Shown here: positions 51,762-60,074 of the stretch, piece by piece | Position numbering within the stretch: position 1 is the first letter of the stretch | How the letters are laid out: every line of letters begins with the position of its first letter | Assembly: GCA_964640195.1 (NCBI GenBank) | Contig: CAZXIC010000004.1 | Location: 1 to 64,000 of the forward strand | Origin: CAZXIC01 sp964640195 | GTDB lineage: Archaea; Iainarchaeota; Iainarchaeia; Iainarchaeales; GCA-2688035 | Direction of reading: 5' to 3' | Length of the DNA stretch: 64,000 nucleotides | The notes under the pieces: generated by a model | The model's database searches: none | Told to the model about the DNA's origin: nothing | The model's input: the letters and a program-made list of their open reading frames with translations, nothing else | Position numbers and translations under genes: made by a program

Positions 51762-53306
51762 ATGCCTGAGGAAAAGGAAATCGGGACTGTGATAAGTACT
51801 GCAGAGAGCCCGAGCCCGGGCAGCGTTGACTTTGTCGTGAGCAAGGGAACTGTTCACAGGGGGCAGTTTGTTGAATTCCCCTGCAGCGATGGAACAATGA
51901 TTGCGCTTGTGAACGACGTTTTCAAGACAAACCGCTACTTTGAAAGGGCGGATTCAGTGAAGGAATTTGAGAGCAACGGCTCGGCTTTGTTTGAGCAGTT
52001 TCCCACAGCAGAGTGGGAGTACCTTGTCGCAAAAACCAAGCCGCTGGGTGTGTTTGCTGCTGACGGCAGCACCAAGAGGCCGACTTTTCCACCTTCGCCT
52101 GGAACAAGGGTCAAAACCGCGTCATCTGAATCGCTTGAAAGATTCCTGAATTTCGACAAGGAAGCTGGGCTGCATTTGGGCGAAATAGAGCACCACTCGC
52201 TTCCCGTAAAGCTGAACATGTCAGCGCTGCTAAAAAAGCACCTCGCAATTTTGGCACTGTCTGGCGCCGGAAAGAGCTACCTGGTTTCTGTCCTACTTGA
52301 GGAACTGCTTGACAGGAAAAAACTACACGGCAGAATTGCAACCGTTGTTTTGGACCCGCACGGCGAATACAGCAGTTTTGCAGAGCCTGTGAAAGGGAAA
52401 GGGCACAGAGATTACAGCAGCAAAACAAAGATGGTGAGAGCGAGGGACATCCAAATTGGCGTGCCAAAGCTGAGTATCGGCATTGTTGCAGGAATCATCC
52501 CTGGATTGAGCGGGCCGCAGAAGCGCGACCTCAGCAGGGCAATGAACAGGCTAAAGCAGGAAATGAGGCAGGGCGTCGGGCCTTTTGATTTAAACGACTT
52601 GAGGGATGCAGTCGCATCTGATGAAAGCATTAAGGAAAACAGCAAGGCGCCCCTGATTGGTTGGATTGACAGCCTGCGGGGAATGCACCTGTTTGCCAAG
52701 ACAGACAATCCAAGCATTGCCGATTTGATAAAGCCAGGGCAGCTTACGGTAATCGATTTAAGTGACCTGGTTGATTTAAGGAAGAAGCAGATTATTGTCA
52801 GCTATTTCGCCCAGAGGCTGTTTTATGAGAGAAGGAACAAGAGTGTTCCGCCTTTCCTGCTTGTTCTGGAGGAAGCTCATCAATTCACCCCAGAGCGGGT
52901 TGCGGCAGAAACCGCTATTTCAAGGGGCATTATCAGGACAATCGCAAGGGAAGGCAGGAAGTTCGGCGCTTCCCTTTGCTTGGTGAGCCAGAGGCCTGTG
53001 CAGCTTGACACAACCGCCCTGAGCCAGTGCAACACCCATATAATTTTACGTATCACAAACCCATACGATTTGAAGCATGTCGGTGAGAGCAGCGAGGGGC
53101 TTGACAGCAAAAGCCTGGACATGATTACTTCCCTGCGCGTTGGGGAAGCCCTCATAGTTGGCGAGGCAACCTGCTTCCCTGTTTTCTTCAAGGTGAGGAA
53201 GCGCAGGAGCATGGAAAGCAGGCACGAGATTCCGCTGGAGGAGGCTGCCCTGCGGTTCGAGGAGGGGAAAGAGAAAAAAGACAGCGAGACAGAGCAATTG
53301 CTGTAG
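51762..53306 (+). CDS. herA: HerA bipolar DNA translocase
   Basis: A 514-residue hexameric FtsK-HerA family ATPase that pumps DNA for resection with NurA, Rad50 and Mre11. The N-terminal HAS barrel is at about 1-105 (IGTVISTAESPSPGSVDFVV). The ATPase has Walker A LALSGAGKSYLVSV (near 165), VVLDPHGEYSSF, Walker B LLVLEEAHQF (near 370), RTIAREGRKFGASLCLVSQR with the sensor and arginine finger region, and ILRITNPYDLKHV. All these fit the family. The gene is 6 bases behind the Zn-ribbon gene. Confidence 0.95.
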   Translation: MPEEKEIGTVISTAESPSPGSVDFVVSKGTVHRGQFVEFPCSDGTMIALVNDVFKTNRYFERADSVKEFESNGSALFEQFPTAEWEYLVAKTKPLGVFAADGSTKRPTFPPSPGTRVKTASSESLERFLNFDKEAGLHLGEIEHHSLPVKLNMSALLKKHLAILALSGAGKSYLVSVLLEELLDRKKLHGRIATVVLDPHGEYSSFAEPVKGKGHRDYSSKTKMVRARDIQIGVPKLSIGIVAGIIPGLSGPQKRDLSRAMNRLKQEMRQGVGPFDLNDLRDAVASDESIKENSKAPLIGWIDSLRGMHLFAKTDNPSIADLIKPGQLTVIDLSDLVDLRKKQIIVSYFAQRLFYERRNKSVPPFLLVLEEAHQFTPERVAAETAISRGIIRTIAREGRKFGASLCLVSQRPVQLDTTALSQCNTHIILRITNPYDLKHVGESSEGLDSKSLDMITSLRVGEALIVGEATCFPVFFKVRKRRSMESRHEIPLEEAALRFEEGKEKKDSETEQLL

Positions 53307-53419
53307 TTTTTAAAAAATTTCAACAATTTCAGAAATTTTTTTCATTTTTGAATTGTTTTTTCCAAAAATTGCGATTTTCAGCGAAAATTTTTTAAATAAC
53401 TTAAGCGTTTATTGTAACA
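53307..53419. other. AT-rich spacer after herA
   Basis: About 110 bases of A/T tracts with imperfect inverted repeats (GAAATTTTTT / AAAAAATTTC-like), ending with a TATA-like TTTTTTAAATAAC at 53387-53399 that probably drives the next gene. Confidence 0.5.
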
Positions 53420-53725
53420 ATGCCTTTAGGCCGCCTTGTTGCTGCAGCAAAGAGCAATACGCCAACTATCAATCCGAGAAAAACCCTAATGAATTTCATT
53501 GACGGCGATAAGCAGCCTGAGAAAAAGCCAAAGGCGGAGCAGCAGCCCAGCTGGCAGCAGTGCAAGTACATAAAGGACGCTGAAGGCAAAGCTGTTTGCA
53601 CGCAGTACATGAGCAACTGCGCAAAGGAAAAATGCAAGCAGCGCTACATGCAGAGCGATTTCTTCTCTTACAGGAAATACCTCAAGAAAGAGGTCAAGAA
53701 AGCGGAACCAGTGAAAGGGCAATAA
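53420..53725 (+). CDS. Hypothetical Cys-containing basic protein
   Basis: 101 residues: a Lys/Pro/Gln-rich disordered-like segment (about 25-45) and a small domain with four Cys (QQCKYIKDAEGKAVCTQYMS, NCAKEKCKQRYM), which could be a C4 metal site or two disulphides. It ends KKEVKKAEPVKGQ. Own promoter (TTTAAATAAC about 25 bases before the ATG), suggesting a nearly leaderless message. Located between herA and the polymerase-like gene. Not recognised. Confidence 0.6.
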   Translation: MPLGRLVAAAKSNTPTINPRKTLMNFIDGDKQPEKKPKAEQQPSWQQCKYIKDAEGKAVCTQYMSNCAKEKCKQRYMQSDFFSYRKYLKKEVKKAEPVKGQ

Positions 53726-53787
53726 ACAGCGGAAGTGCACTCTCTTTCTCCCTTGTTTAAATAGCCAAAAAGCGGTTTTTTATCAGA

Positions 53788-55317
53788 ATGCCCTTAACCC
53801 CCAACCAACTGTGGCTGACTGACGCAAAATACTTAGAGGACAAAAGGGCTGTGCTGGTTTGTTTCTCCCAACTTGACCTTAGGAGAACGTGCCGCATGCC
53901 CTTCTTTCCCTCTTTTTTCGTGGGCAAAGGGAAACAAGAAAAAAAGGCCTTGCCTGCGCTAATTTCCTCCCTGGACTGCCAGCGCTTCAGGCTGGAGGAG
54001 AACAAAACTGGATTCAAAGTAACTGCTTCTACTTTCACTGACCTGAACAACCTGGCAAATTCGTTGTTCGAGGCAACGGGTTTCAGGGCGGTTGTTCTGC
54101 AGCCGGAGCGGCAGTTTTTGCTCGCAGCCGGCTGGAGCTACTTTGACTGCTTCCACTTCTTCTCGGAAAAGGAATTTGCCCCTGTTGAAAGCAGCCTGCT
54201 GCCAAAAGTAAAGCTGCCCTTCTTCTCGGAGCCGTTGCCAAAAACAGTTGAGCAGCTGCTTTCCCTTGATGCCATGGCAGCAGTTAGAACGCTCAGGTCA
54301 ATTGCCGCAAGCAATGCACTGTGCTTGCCATTGGATGCTTTGCCGCCTCACAATAGCATGAGGGCAGAGGCCTTGTTTGAGAATACCTTCTGGCAAAGCG
54401 GTGAAAGCCGGCAGCTGCCGCTTAATGCAGAAAGCCATGCAGGGCAAGGGCCTCTGCCCACGCTTTCAGGCGCGACACTGGTTGACTTCAGCCAGTTATG
54501 GCCGACTATCCTCACCAAGCCCTTTTACAACATCGGCAGTGATACGATTGACTGCGTTTGCTGCAAGCCCAGCAACCTGCAGAGCAGGAACCTGCTGCCC
54601 AGCACGCTTGTTTCCGTCCGGTTCCTGCAGGACGGGTTTTACTTTGACAGCCTTTTCCCAAGGTTCGCCCAGCGCTTCCACGCCGAAAACAACCAAAAAG
54701 AGGGCAGGCTTCGCAGGATGAGGGAATTCTCCCTGCCAATTGTCCCAGTGGGGCCTTTCAACAGGCACGACCAGGCGGTAATCCCATTGCACGATGCACT
54801 CAGGCTCTCAGCCCTGGGCAAAGCGGAAATCCTTTCGGTGCAATTGATGCATTGGTTTTGCTTAAAGCACGAATCTGCTTTATCTAAAAAAATAGTGCAA
54901 TTGCAGAAAAAAATTTCCATGCTTGAAAAGGAAATGCAGTTGTACGAAAGGGGTGCATTTAAAAAACACGGCTTGGGGGCACTGCAGCTGCTTGACGCAA
55001 ATGTTGAGTTTCTCTTCAAGAAAGCAAAGCTGTTTGTCCTGTCAAAGCTGCTCACAGAGCTGCCCCCGCATCTGGGAAACAGGGAAAGCGCATTTTTCAG
55101 GCATGATGTAGGCAGCGCTGCCAACAGCGTGGCAGAGCTGATTTTAAGCAATTTCAAGTCATTCGCCCAGCAACAAGGCGGCAGGACAGTCTTGCTCGGC
55201 AACGGCAGGGCGGTTGTTAAGAGCGACAGGCCGCTTTCCCTGATTCAGCGCTTTAGCGAGGCGCAGAAAATCCCGGTTCTCATCAAGCCAAAGAATGGCC
55301 CCAAAAGTGGGCTTTGA
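53788..55317 (+). CDS. Degenerate family B DNA polymerase homologue (predicted inactive)
   Basis: 509 residues. The N terminus MPFFPSFFVGKG mimics the PYFYV segment of PolB, and VVLQPERQFLLAAGWSYFD (about 110-130) mimics the YEADIPFxxRYLID segment. After a short linker, SMRAEALFENTFWQSGE precedes GPLPTLSGATLVDFSQLWPT, which parallels the 'G...V.DFxSLYPSI' motif A with its Asp kept (near residue 232), and then DGFYFDSLFPRFAQRF parallels the post-motif-A helix. The exonuclease domain with its acidic motifs is missing, and I find no motif C (YGDTDS). It is therefore likely a non-catalytic relative. Confidence 0.6.
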   Translation: MPLTPNQLWLTDAKYLEDKRAVLVCFSQLDLRRTCRMPFFPSFFVGKGKQEKKALPALISSLDCQRFRLEENKTGFKVTASTFTDLNNLANSLFEATGFRAVVLQPERQFLLAAGWSYFDCFHFFSEKEFAPVESSLLPKVKLPFFSEPLPKTVEQLLSLDAMAAVRTLRSIAASNALCLPLDALPPHNSMRAEALFENTFWQSGESRQLPLNAESHAGQGPLPTLSGATLVDFSQLWPTILTKPFYNIGSDTIDCVCCKPSNLQSRNLLPSTLVSVRFLQDGFYFDSLFPRFAQRFHAENNQKEGRLRRMREFSLPIVPVGPFNRHDQAVIPLHDALRLSALGKAEILSVQLMHWFCLKHESALSKKIVQLQKKISMLEKEMQLYERGAFKKHGLGALQLLDANVEFLFKKAKLFVLSKLLTELPPHLGNRESAFFRHDVGSAANSVAELILSNFKSFAQQQGGRTVLLGNGRAVVKSDRPLSLIQRFSEAQKIPVLIKPKNGPKSGL

Positions 55318-55375
55318 TAACTATTTTTAAATTTTCCCTCTTTTAAAGTATTAACGCCTATTTTTGGTTTTCTCC

Positions 55376-55579
55376 ATGCCCGCAATGACAAGATTTGAGA
55401 GAGCAAGGCTGATTAGCGCAAGGGCGCTGCAGCTGTCGCTGGGCGCGCCGCCATTGGTAAAGCCCCCGAAGGGCACAAAACCATATGATTTGGCTAAGCA
55501 GGAATTGGAGCAGGGAGTGCTGCCCTTGGTTGCTTTAAGGAGACTGCCAAGCGGCAAACTGGAAAAGATAGCTGTTTGA
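55376..55579 (+). CDS. rpoK: DNA-directed RNA polymerase subunit K (Rpb6 homologue)
   Basis: A 67-residue core subunit with the family signature TRFERARLISARALQLSLGA (8-27), then DLAKQELEQGVLPLVALRRL. The ATG at 55376 and a second ATG at 55385 are both possible; the latter gives the exact family start. A TATA-like CTTTTAAAGT lies at 55340-55349. The ribosomal gene S17e follows 12 bases on. Confidence 0.93.
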   Translation: MPAMTRFERARLISARALQLSLGAPPLVKPPKGTKPYDLAKQELEQGVLPLVALRRLPSGKLEKIAV

Positions 55580-55591
55580 GGGGGGCGTTTT

Positions 55592-55786
55592 TTGGGCAAA
55601 GCGGTTCCAAGGAGCATTAAAATCAGGGCAGAAACGCTGTTGCTGCGCTTTCCAGAAAAATTCGGCCCGGATTTCGAAAAAAACAAGCGGTTGATTGACG
55701 AATTGCAGCTGCCGTTCAGCAGGTTTGAGAGGAACATGGTTGCCGGCTTTATTACAAGGAAGATAAAAGAAAAACAGCTTAGCTAG
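55592..55786 (+). CDS. Ribosomal protein S17e
   Basis: A 64-residue small-subunit protein: GKAVPRSIKIRAETLLLRFP and FGPDFEKNKRLIDELQL, then RNMVAGFITRKIKEK, the eS17 pattern. The start is TTG at 55592, supported by a strong GAGGGGGG at 55578-55585, 6 bases upstream. TTG is rare but used by several genes in this window. Its TAG overlaps the rad50 stop within CTAG. Confidence 0.92.
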   Translation: MGKAVPRSIKIRAETLLLRFPEKFGPDFEKNKRLIDELQLPFSRFERNMVAGFITRKIKEKQLS

Positions 55787-57846
55787 GCCTGAATTGGAAC
55801 CTGCACCGGTTTTGTTGCGCCGTCCGTATCCTTGTTTCTTTCCAGGACATACAGGTTTGCGGATGCAGCCTTCCTCATCTCACTGTCGTGGGTTATTACA
55901 AAAATCTGTTCAACCATCTGCGGCAAATGCTGCTGGAACATGCTGCTTAAGGCGCTCACAGCGCTGCTGTCCAGGTTGTGCGTTGGTTCATCCAAAATCA
56001 GCCAGCCAAGGTTCTGCGTCAGGACAAGGGAGAACGCTATCCTGATGCAGATTGCTGCCGCGCTTCTTTCGCCGCCGCTTAAAATTCCTTCAACCCTCTG
56101 CCAGCCGCCTGCCCTTGTCTTAACCTTCAACTCGTAGCTTCCTTCCTCCACGTGCATTTTTGCCGCCACAAAGTCCCTGTAGGGGTAAATCCCCTGCCAG
56201 ATGCTTTCCATTGCCTGGTTGATTGTTTCAACCATGGTCAAGCGCAGCTCGCTCTGCGTTGCCTGCAGCGAATTGTTGAAACAGAGGAGCTGGGCAACGC
56301 TGTTTTCAATTCTTTCAACTTTCCCCTCGGCATCCTGCAGCTGTTCTTTTGTCTTCGTTATTTTCAGCAGCCTTTCCCTCAGCTCCTTAACCAGTTCGCT
56401 GTTTGCTGCAATGCTTTTTCTGCTGCTTTCAATTGCAGCCTTTTCCTCAACCGCAGCCCTTCTTTTCGCCTGCAGCGCTTTTTCATCAAAGCTGAGGGCA
56501 TGCAGCCGGCGTTCAGTTTTGTCTGCTTCTGTTAAAAGCAGTCCAAGCTGCCTTTCCTTTTCAGCCAGCAGTGCAATTTTTTCGCCCAAATGCTTTAACT
56601 CAATCCCGGCTGCCCAGAGCTTTTCTTTTTCAGCTGCTGTTTTTTCAGTTTTTTCCCTGGTTTGCTCCAATTTTTCTTCAATCCCTTCCATTTGCTTCTC
56701 AGCCTTTTCCCTGTCCAGAGCGAGCTTTCTCTGCCCTGCCTTGTTTTCATCTATCAGCTGTTCCCTTGTCTTTTCCTCAAGTTTCCTCCTGCAGACAGGG
56801 CAAACAGCTTTAATTCCCTGCAGCTGCAGCAGGTGTTCTCGCAGCTCATGTTCCTTCCCATCTGCAACAGCGATTGCTTTCTCTGTTTCACTCAGCTCTC
56901 TTTCTTTTTTCTTTTCCAGCGCCTGCGCTTCCTTCAATTCCTTTTCCTTTTTCTGCAGCAGTTCCCCCAGCTCCTTTTTCTCAGCCTCCAACCCAGCCTC
57001 TGTTTTGCCCTTTGATTCTTTCCTTGTTTCCCCAATCGCCTTCTGCAGTTCCTCGATTTTTGCCCTGCTTTTGACAAGCAAGTCATGCAGGGAATTGAAT
57101 TCCTGTTCCCTTTTCTCCAGTTCAGTAGCCTCTTTTTCCAAAAGCTGTGCAGCCTTCTCTTTCTCCTTTATCTTTTCCAGCAGTTCCTGGCTCTCAAGCT
57201 CCTTTTGCTCAGCCCTCTTGTGCAAATCCTTCTCCTCTTCCGGCAGCAGCATGCCCCTCTGCTGCTGCAGCCACTGCCTCTTGTCCCTTGCAGTGCCCCG
57301 TAGCCTGTTTGCAACACTTACCGCATTCGCCCTGACTGTTTCATACTTCCTCAAGTCAAGCAGCTCGTCAAAGCGCTGCTTCCTGTCTCTTGGTGAGAGG
57401 CGCAGAAAGTAGTCTATTTCATTCTGCTCAGAGTAAACCGCCCTGCTGAAAAGGTTGTAGCCTATTTCAATCGCCCGCTCAACAGCCTTGTTCACGTCGC
57501 TTGGCTTCGGGCCTGCAACAAGTTTCCCTTCACAGTACAGCTTTGCTTCCGAGCTGCCGTGCCTCTTGATTGTTCTCTCAACCCTGTACTGCTTGTCAGC
57601 ATAGTCAAACAGCAGCTGCACCGCAGCATCAGATGCCTCATTCGGCCTGCTCTGAATCACTTCTTCCAGTGAAATTCTCCTTGCCTGCAGCCCTGGGAAT
57701 GTGCCGAACAGGGCAAAGCAGACCGCGTCCATGACGCAGCTTTTGCCGCTTCCCATCCGCCCGACAAGAACGTTTGTGCCCTTGCCAAACTCGAACGTGC
57801 TGTCTGCATGAGTCTTCCAGTTATGCAGCATTACGCTGGAAATCAA
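55783..57846 (-). CDS. rad50: Rad50 SMC-like ATPase
   Basis: A 687-residue DNA end-processing ATPase, shorter than most Rad50 proteins (about 850-900), so its coiled coils are short. N-terminal Walker A NVLVGRMGSGKSCVMDAVCF (near 26), Q-loop region RAVYSEQNEIDYFL, coiled coils (about 190-520) around a zinc hook KAVCPVCRRKL (near 345), signature ILSGGERSAAAICIRI (near 585) and Walker B WLILDEPTHNLD (near 612). Its usual partner Mre11 is not in the window. Convergent with S17e with a 4-bp stop overlap. Confidence 0.95.
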   Translation of the reverse strand: MISSVMLHNWKTHADSTFEFGKGTNVLVGRMGSGKSCVMDAVCFALFGTFPGLQARRISLEEVIQSRPNEASDAAVQLLFDYADKQYRVERTIKRHGSSEAKLYCEGKLVAGPKPSDVNKAVERAIEIGYNLFSRAVYSEQNEIDYFLRLSPRDRKQRFDELLDLRKYETVRANAVSVANRLRGTARDKRQWLQQQRGMLLPEEEKDLHKRAEQKELESQELLEKIKEKEKAAQLLEKEATELEKREQEFNSLHDLLVKSRAKIEELQKAIGETRKESKGKTEAGLEAEKKELGELLQKKEKELKEAQALEKKKERELSETEKAIAVADGKEHELREHLLQLQGIKAVCPVCRRKLEEKTREQLIDENKAGQRKLALDREKAEKQMEGIEEKLEQTREKTEKTAAEKEKLWAAGIELKHLGEKIALLAEKERQLGLLLTEADKTERRLHALSFDEKALQAKRRAAVEEKAAIESSRKSIAANSELVKELRERLLKITKTKEQLQDAEGKVERIENSVAQLLCFNNSLQATQSELRLTMVETINQAMESIWQGIYPYRDFVAAKMHVEEGSYELKVKTRAGGWQRVEGILSGGERSAAAICIRIAFSLVLTQNLGWLILDEPTHNLDSSAVSALSSMFQQHLPQMVEQIFVITHDSEMRKAASANLYVLERNKDTDGATKPVQVPIQA

Positions 57847-57935
57847 AATGCAACCCCAAAAAGTATTTGCACGAAAAGAAGTTAAATGTCTTTTATTCCA
57901 GTTAAGCCTGGCACAGCAGGCTCTAAAACCGCCGC

Positions 57936-58196
57936 TTAAACCAGCGTCATTTCCTGCATTTCGGCGTCCTCTACAAGAGGCAGGGAGTTCAGCTCTTTTG
58001 AAAGCATTTCAACAGCCCTGTCGTCCTTTTCAGGGACAGTGAAAGCCGCCTTTATCACCTCAACGCCAAAGCCGATTGGTATTTTCTTCGCGTCCCTGAA
58101 TTGGCCGCTTCGCACGCCCCTGAGGCTTTCAATGGTTTCGTCAATCTTCCCCATGTCAGCAGCGTTTATTTTATAGATTACCACTGTTTTGCCCAT
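57936..58196 (-). CDS. Elongation factor 1-beta
   Basis: The 86-residue archaeal aEF-1beta, nucleotide exchange factor for EF-1alpha. It corresponds to the C-terminal domain of the eukaryotic factor: VIYKINAADMGKIDETIESL, FGVEVIKAAFTVPEKDD and a final VEDAEMQEMTLV. The ATG at 58196 is chosen over an adjacent TTG. The small Zn-finger gene immediately upstream on the same strand is its usual archaeal neighbour. Confidence 0.92.
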   Translation of the reverse strand: MGKTVVIYKINAADMGKIDETIESLRGVRSGQFRDAKKIPIGFGVEVIKAAFTVPEKDDRAVEMLSKELNSLPLVEDAEMQEMTLV

Positions 58197-58231
58197 CAAA
58201 GGTCACCAGAAAACCAGTTTATTTTCCTCAT

Positions 58232-58387
58232 TCACGGCCCTTCGAACCCGCATTCAGGGCACCTGTATGCCTTTGCCGTGCGCCTGCACGCCTGGCACCT
58301 GACTATGGCTGACTTCCCGCATTTGGGGCACCTGAATTCCACATAGCCGCCAGCAACTTCCTTGTTGCAGGTGCTGCAAACCTTCAC
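58232..58387 (-). CDS. Zinc-ribbon protein of the archaeal HVO_2753-like type
   Basis: A 51-residue protein starting at GTG 58387: VCSTCNKEVAGGYVEFRCPK, then CGKSAIVRCQACRR and AYRCPECGFEGP. The order of two zinc sites ending in YxCPxCGFEGP is the known conserved archaeal small zinc finger protein, normally next to the EF-1beta gene as here. GGTGAT lies 5 bases before the GTG. Short length makes it easy to miss. Confidence 0.88.
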   Translation of the reverse strand: MKVCSTCNKEVAGGYVEFRCPKCGKSAIVRCQACRRTAKAYRCPECGFEGP

Positions 58388-58469
58388 GCCGAATCACCAG
58401 AAAACTCCAAAAAAAGGATTCCCTGAACCAAATAATCTTGTAAGAGGATTCCTTAAAAAAGGCTACTGT

Positions 58470-58850
58470 TTATTTTTTCGGTCCAAGGGTTCTTGCAATA
58501 AACTGTGCAAAAAAAAGGTTTCTGTCAAAAGGTTGTCCTGCGGCCTCAGCCTTGTCTTCTGCCCGCAGTTCTAGTTCACTGATGTCAAACTGCTTTGCAA
58601 GCTGGTCGTAGGCCTTCAAAAAAACTTGCTTTGGGTTTCTGTACCCCGCTCTTTCACATGCTGTGCAAAAAAAAGGCATTTGGGCTGCTTCTGAAGCCAT
58701 CTTCTCTACAGATGAAATTACGTTTTCCGGTCTTTTGACTTTTCTTTTGCGGGATCCCTGTTGAGCCACTGTCTCTAGCTGGGGTTGAGTTTTTTTCTTT
58801 CTCTTAAAAAGCCCGATTAGAGAAAATCGCCCGCTACTTGGTTTTTTCAT
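58470..58850 (-). CDS. Hypothetical protein
   Basis: 126 residues: a basic N-terminal stretch (FSLIGLFKRKKKTQPQ), then a mixed helical domain with one CxxC (MPFFCTACERAGYRNPKQVF, a possible half zinc site) and a C-terminal helix (PFDRNLFFAQFIARTLGPKK). Not recognised. It sits between the EF-1beta unit and the tRNA-Arg gene, alone on the minus strand. Confidence 0.55.
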   Translation of the reverse strand: MKKPSSGRFSLIGLFKRKKKTQPQLETVAQQGSRKRKVKRPENVISSVEKMASEAAQMPFFCTACERAGYRNPKQVFLKAYDQLAKQFDISELELRAEDKAEAAGQPFDRNLFFAQFIARTLGPKK

Positions 58851-58922
58851 TTTGCAAAACCCCGTCTAATATATTCACTATTTCGCATCCTTTTAAACCT
58901 TTGCGCAGCAATTAGTTTTTTG

Positions 58923-58997
58923 GGACCCGTAGGCTAGTCTGGATGAGACTGCCCGGCTTCGGACCGGGTGACGGGGGTTCAAATCCCTCCGGGTCCG
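58923..58997 (+). tRNA. tRNA-Arg(TCG)
   Basis: Acceptor GGACCCG/CGGGTCC, anticodon arm CCCGG-CTTCGGA-CCGGG (anticodon TCG) and T arm GGGGG-TTCAAAT-CCCTC fold normally. The D arm is a little irregular (GTCT/AGAC pairing). No intron. Discriminator base G. Confidence 0.92.
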
Positions 58998-59025
58998 CTA
59001 CGCGGCGAAATCCGCGTGTGATTTA

Positions 59026-59046
59026 ATGGCATACGAAGTATGCCAT
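59026..59046. repeat. Hairpin with GAA loop, followed by GTGCTCGC (related element at 63639)
   Basis: ATGGCATAC-GAA-GTATGCCAT is a perfect 9-bp stem. It is followed by GTGCTCGCCC and a second pairing GAGC/GCTC-type element (GTGCTCGCCC/GGGCTCGCAC). It precedes the DUF523 gene and could act as an RNA structure in its leader or as a terminator for the tRNA. Confidence 0.6.
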
Positions 59047-59085
59047 GTGCTCGCCCTTTTGGGCTCGCACTTGAAGGGCGGTTGG

Positions 59086-59502
59086 ATGAAGCTGGTTAGT
59101 GCTTGCCTGGCTGGAATGAATGTATGGCACGATGGGAGCAACAGGGCAAACCGGAAAATAATTGAACTGGTTAAGGCAGGGAAAGCGATTCCTGTCTGCC
59201 CGGAGCTTCGGGCTGGGTTTGGCATACCGAGGGAAAAGATGGAAATCAAGGGTGGCAGGGTTTTCACTGAAAGCGGCAGGGATGTAACAGAGCAGGTGCG
59301 GAAGGGAGCGCAGGAAGTGCTGCACATAGCAAAGCTTTTTGGCGTTAAAGAGGCAATACTCAAAAGCAAGAGCCCGAGCTGCGGCAAGGGAAAGGTTTAC
59401 GACGGCTCTTTCTCCGGAAAGCTGGTTGAGGGAAATGGTTTAACAGCGGAACTGCTGCTGCGGAACGGGATAAAGGTTTTAACTGAAGGCGACCTGGAAT
59501 GA
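59086..59502 (+). CDS. DUF523 family protein (TudS-like desulfidase candidate)
   Basis: 138 residues from the ATG at 59086 (MKLVSACLAGMNVWHDGSNR). The family Cys residues appear in VSACLAG (near 7), IPVCPELRAGFGIPRE (near 38) and KSKSPSCGKGKVYDG (near 97), and the block GRDVTEQVRKGAQEVL is typical. Some DUF523 members (TudS) bind a [4Fe-4S] cluster through three Cys and remove sulfur from thiouracil. That role is possible here but not shown. It overlaps the GNAT gene by 4 bases (ATGA). Confidence 0.85.
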   Translation: MKLVSACLAGMNVWHDGSNRANRKIIELVKAGKAIPVCPELRAGFGIPREKMEIKGGRVFTESGRDVTEQVRKGAQEVLHIAKLFGVKEAILKSKSPSCGKGKVYDGSFSGKLVEGNGLTAELLLRNGIKVLTEGDLE

Positions 59503-60074
59503 GGCAGGGCAAGATTGTGGAAGAGTTTGATGTAAAGAACAAGAGCGGGGAAAAGCTGCGCGTTGTTTTCAGGCATCCGAGCAAGAAAGATGCCAGGCAT
59601 ATGCTGCGTCTGGTTAACAGCGCGAGGGACGAAGCAGAGTACCTTGGAATGCGGCACCATGAAACAATGCGCACCGAGCGGGAATTCATTGCAAAGCAGC
59701 TTGAAAACATGAAAAAGAAGAGAGGCATTTGCCTGTTCGTTGAGGTAAACGGCGAGCTTGCTGGAAACTCAGTGATTCGGCCACTTGAGTTTGATGTCTC
59801 TCCCCACGTTGGTCACTTCGGGATAATGCTACACGAGAACTTCACCGGCATCGGCATAGGAACAAGGCTGATGCGCAAAATGCTGCAGCTTGCAAGGACA
59901 GAAACAGGGTTCAAGGTGATTGAAAGCGGTTATGCTGCAAAGAACCGGAGAAGCGTGAAACTGCACAGGAGATTTGGATTCAGGCGCTACGGCAGGTTTC
60001 CAAAAGAATTGCAGTTGAGAGACGGCACATACTGCGACCACGTGTACGTTTGCAAGACTATCAAGAAGCTCTGA
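59499..60074 (+). CDS. GNAT family N-acetyltransferase
   Basis: 191 residues. The acetyl-CoA-binding motif appears in MLHENFTGIGIGTRLMRKML (near 110), after the strand HVGHFGIML and before a helix and RSVKLHRRFGFRRYGRFPKE with the typical Asn/Leu turn. The N terminus (VVFRHPSKKDARHMLRLVNS) is the RimI/RimJ-like opening. Acceptor unknown: protein N-terminus or small molecule. It is co-transcribed with the DUF523 gene and abuts the convergent CCA gene. Confidence 0.87.
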   Translation: MRQGKIVEEFDVKNKSGEKLRVVFRHPSKKDARHMLRLVNSARDEAEYLGMRHHETMRTEREFIAKQLENMKKKRGICLFVEVNGELAGNSVIRPLEFDVSPHVGHFGIMLHENFTGIGIGTRLMRKMLQLARTETGFKVIESGYAAKNRRSVKLHRRFGFRRYGRFPKELQLRDGTYCDHVYVCKTIKKL

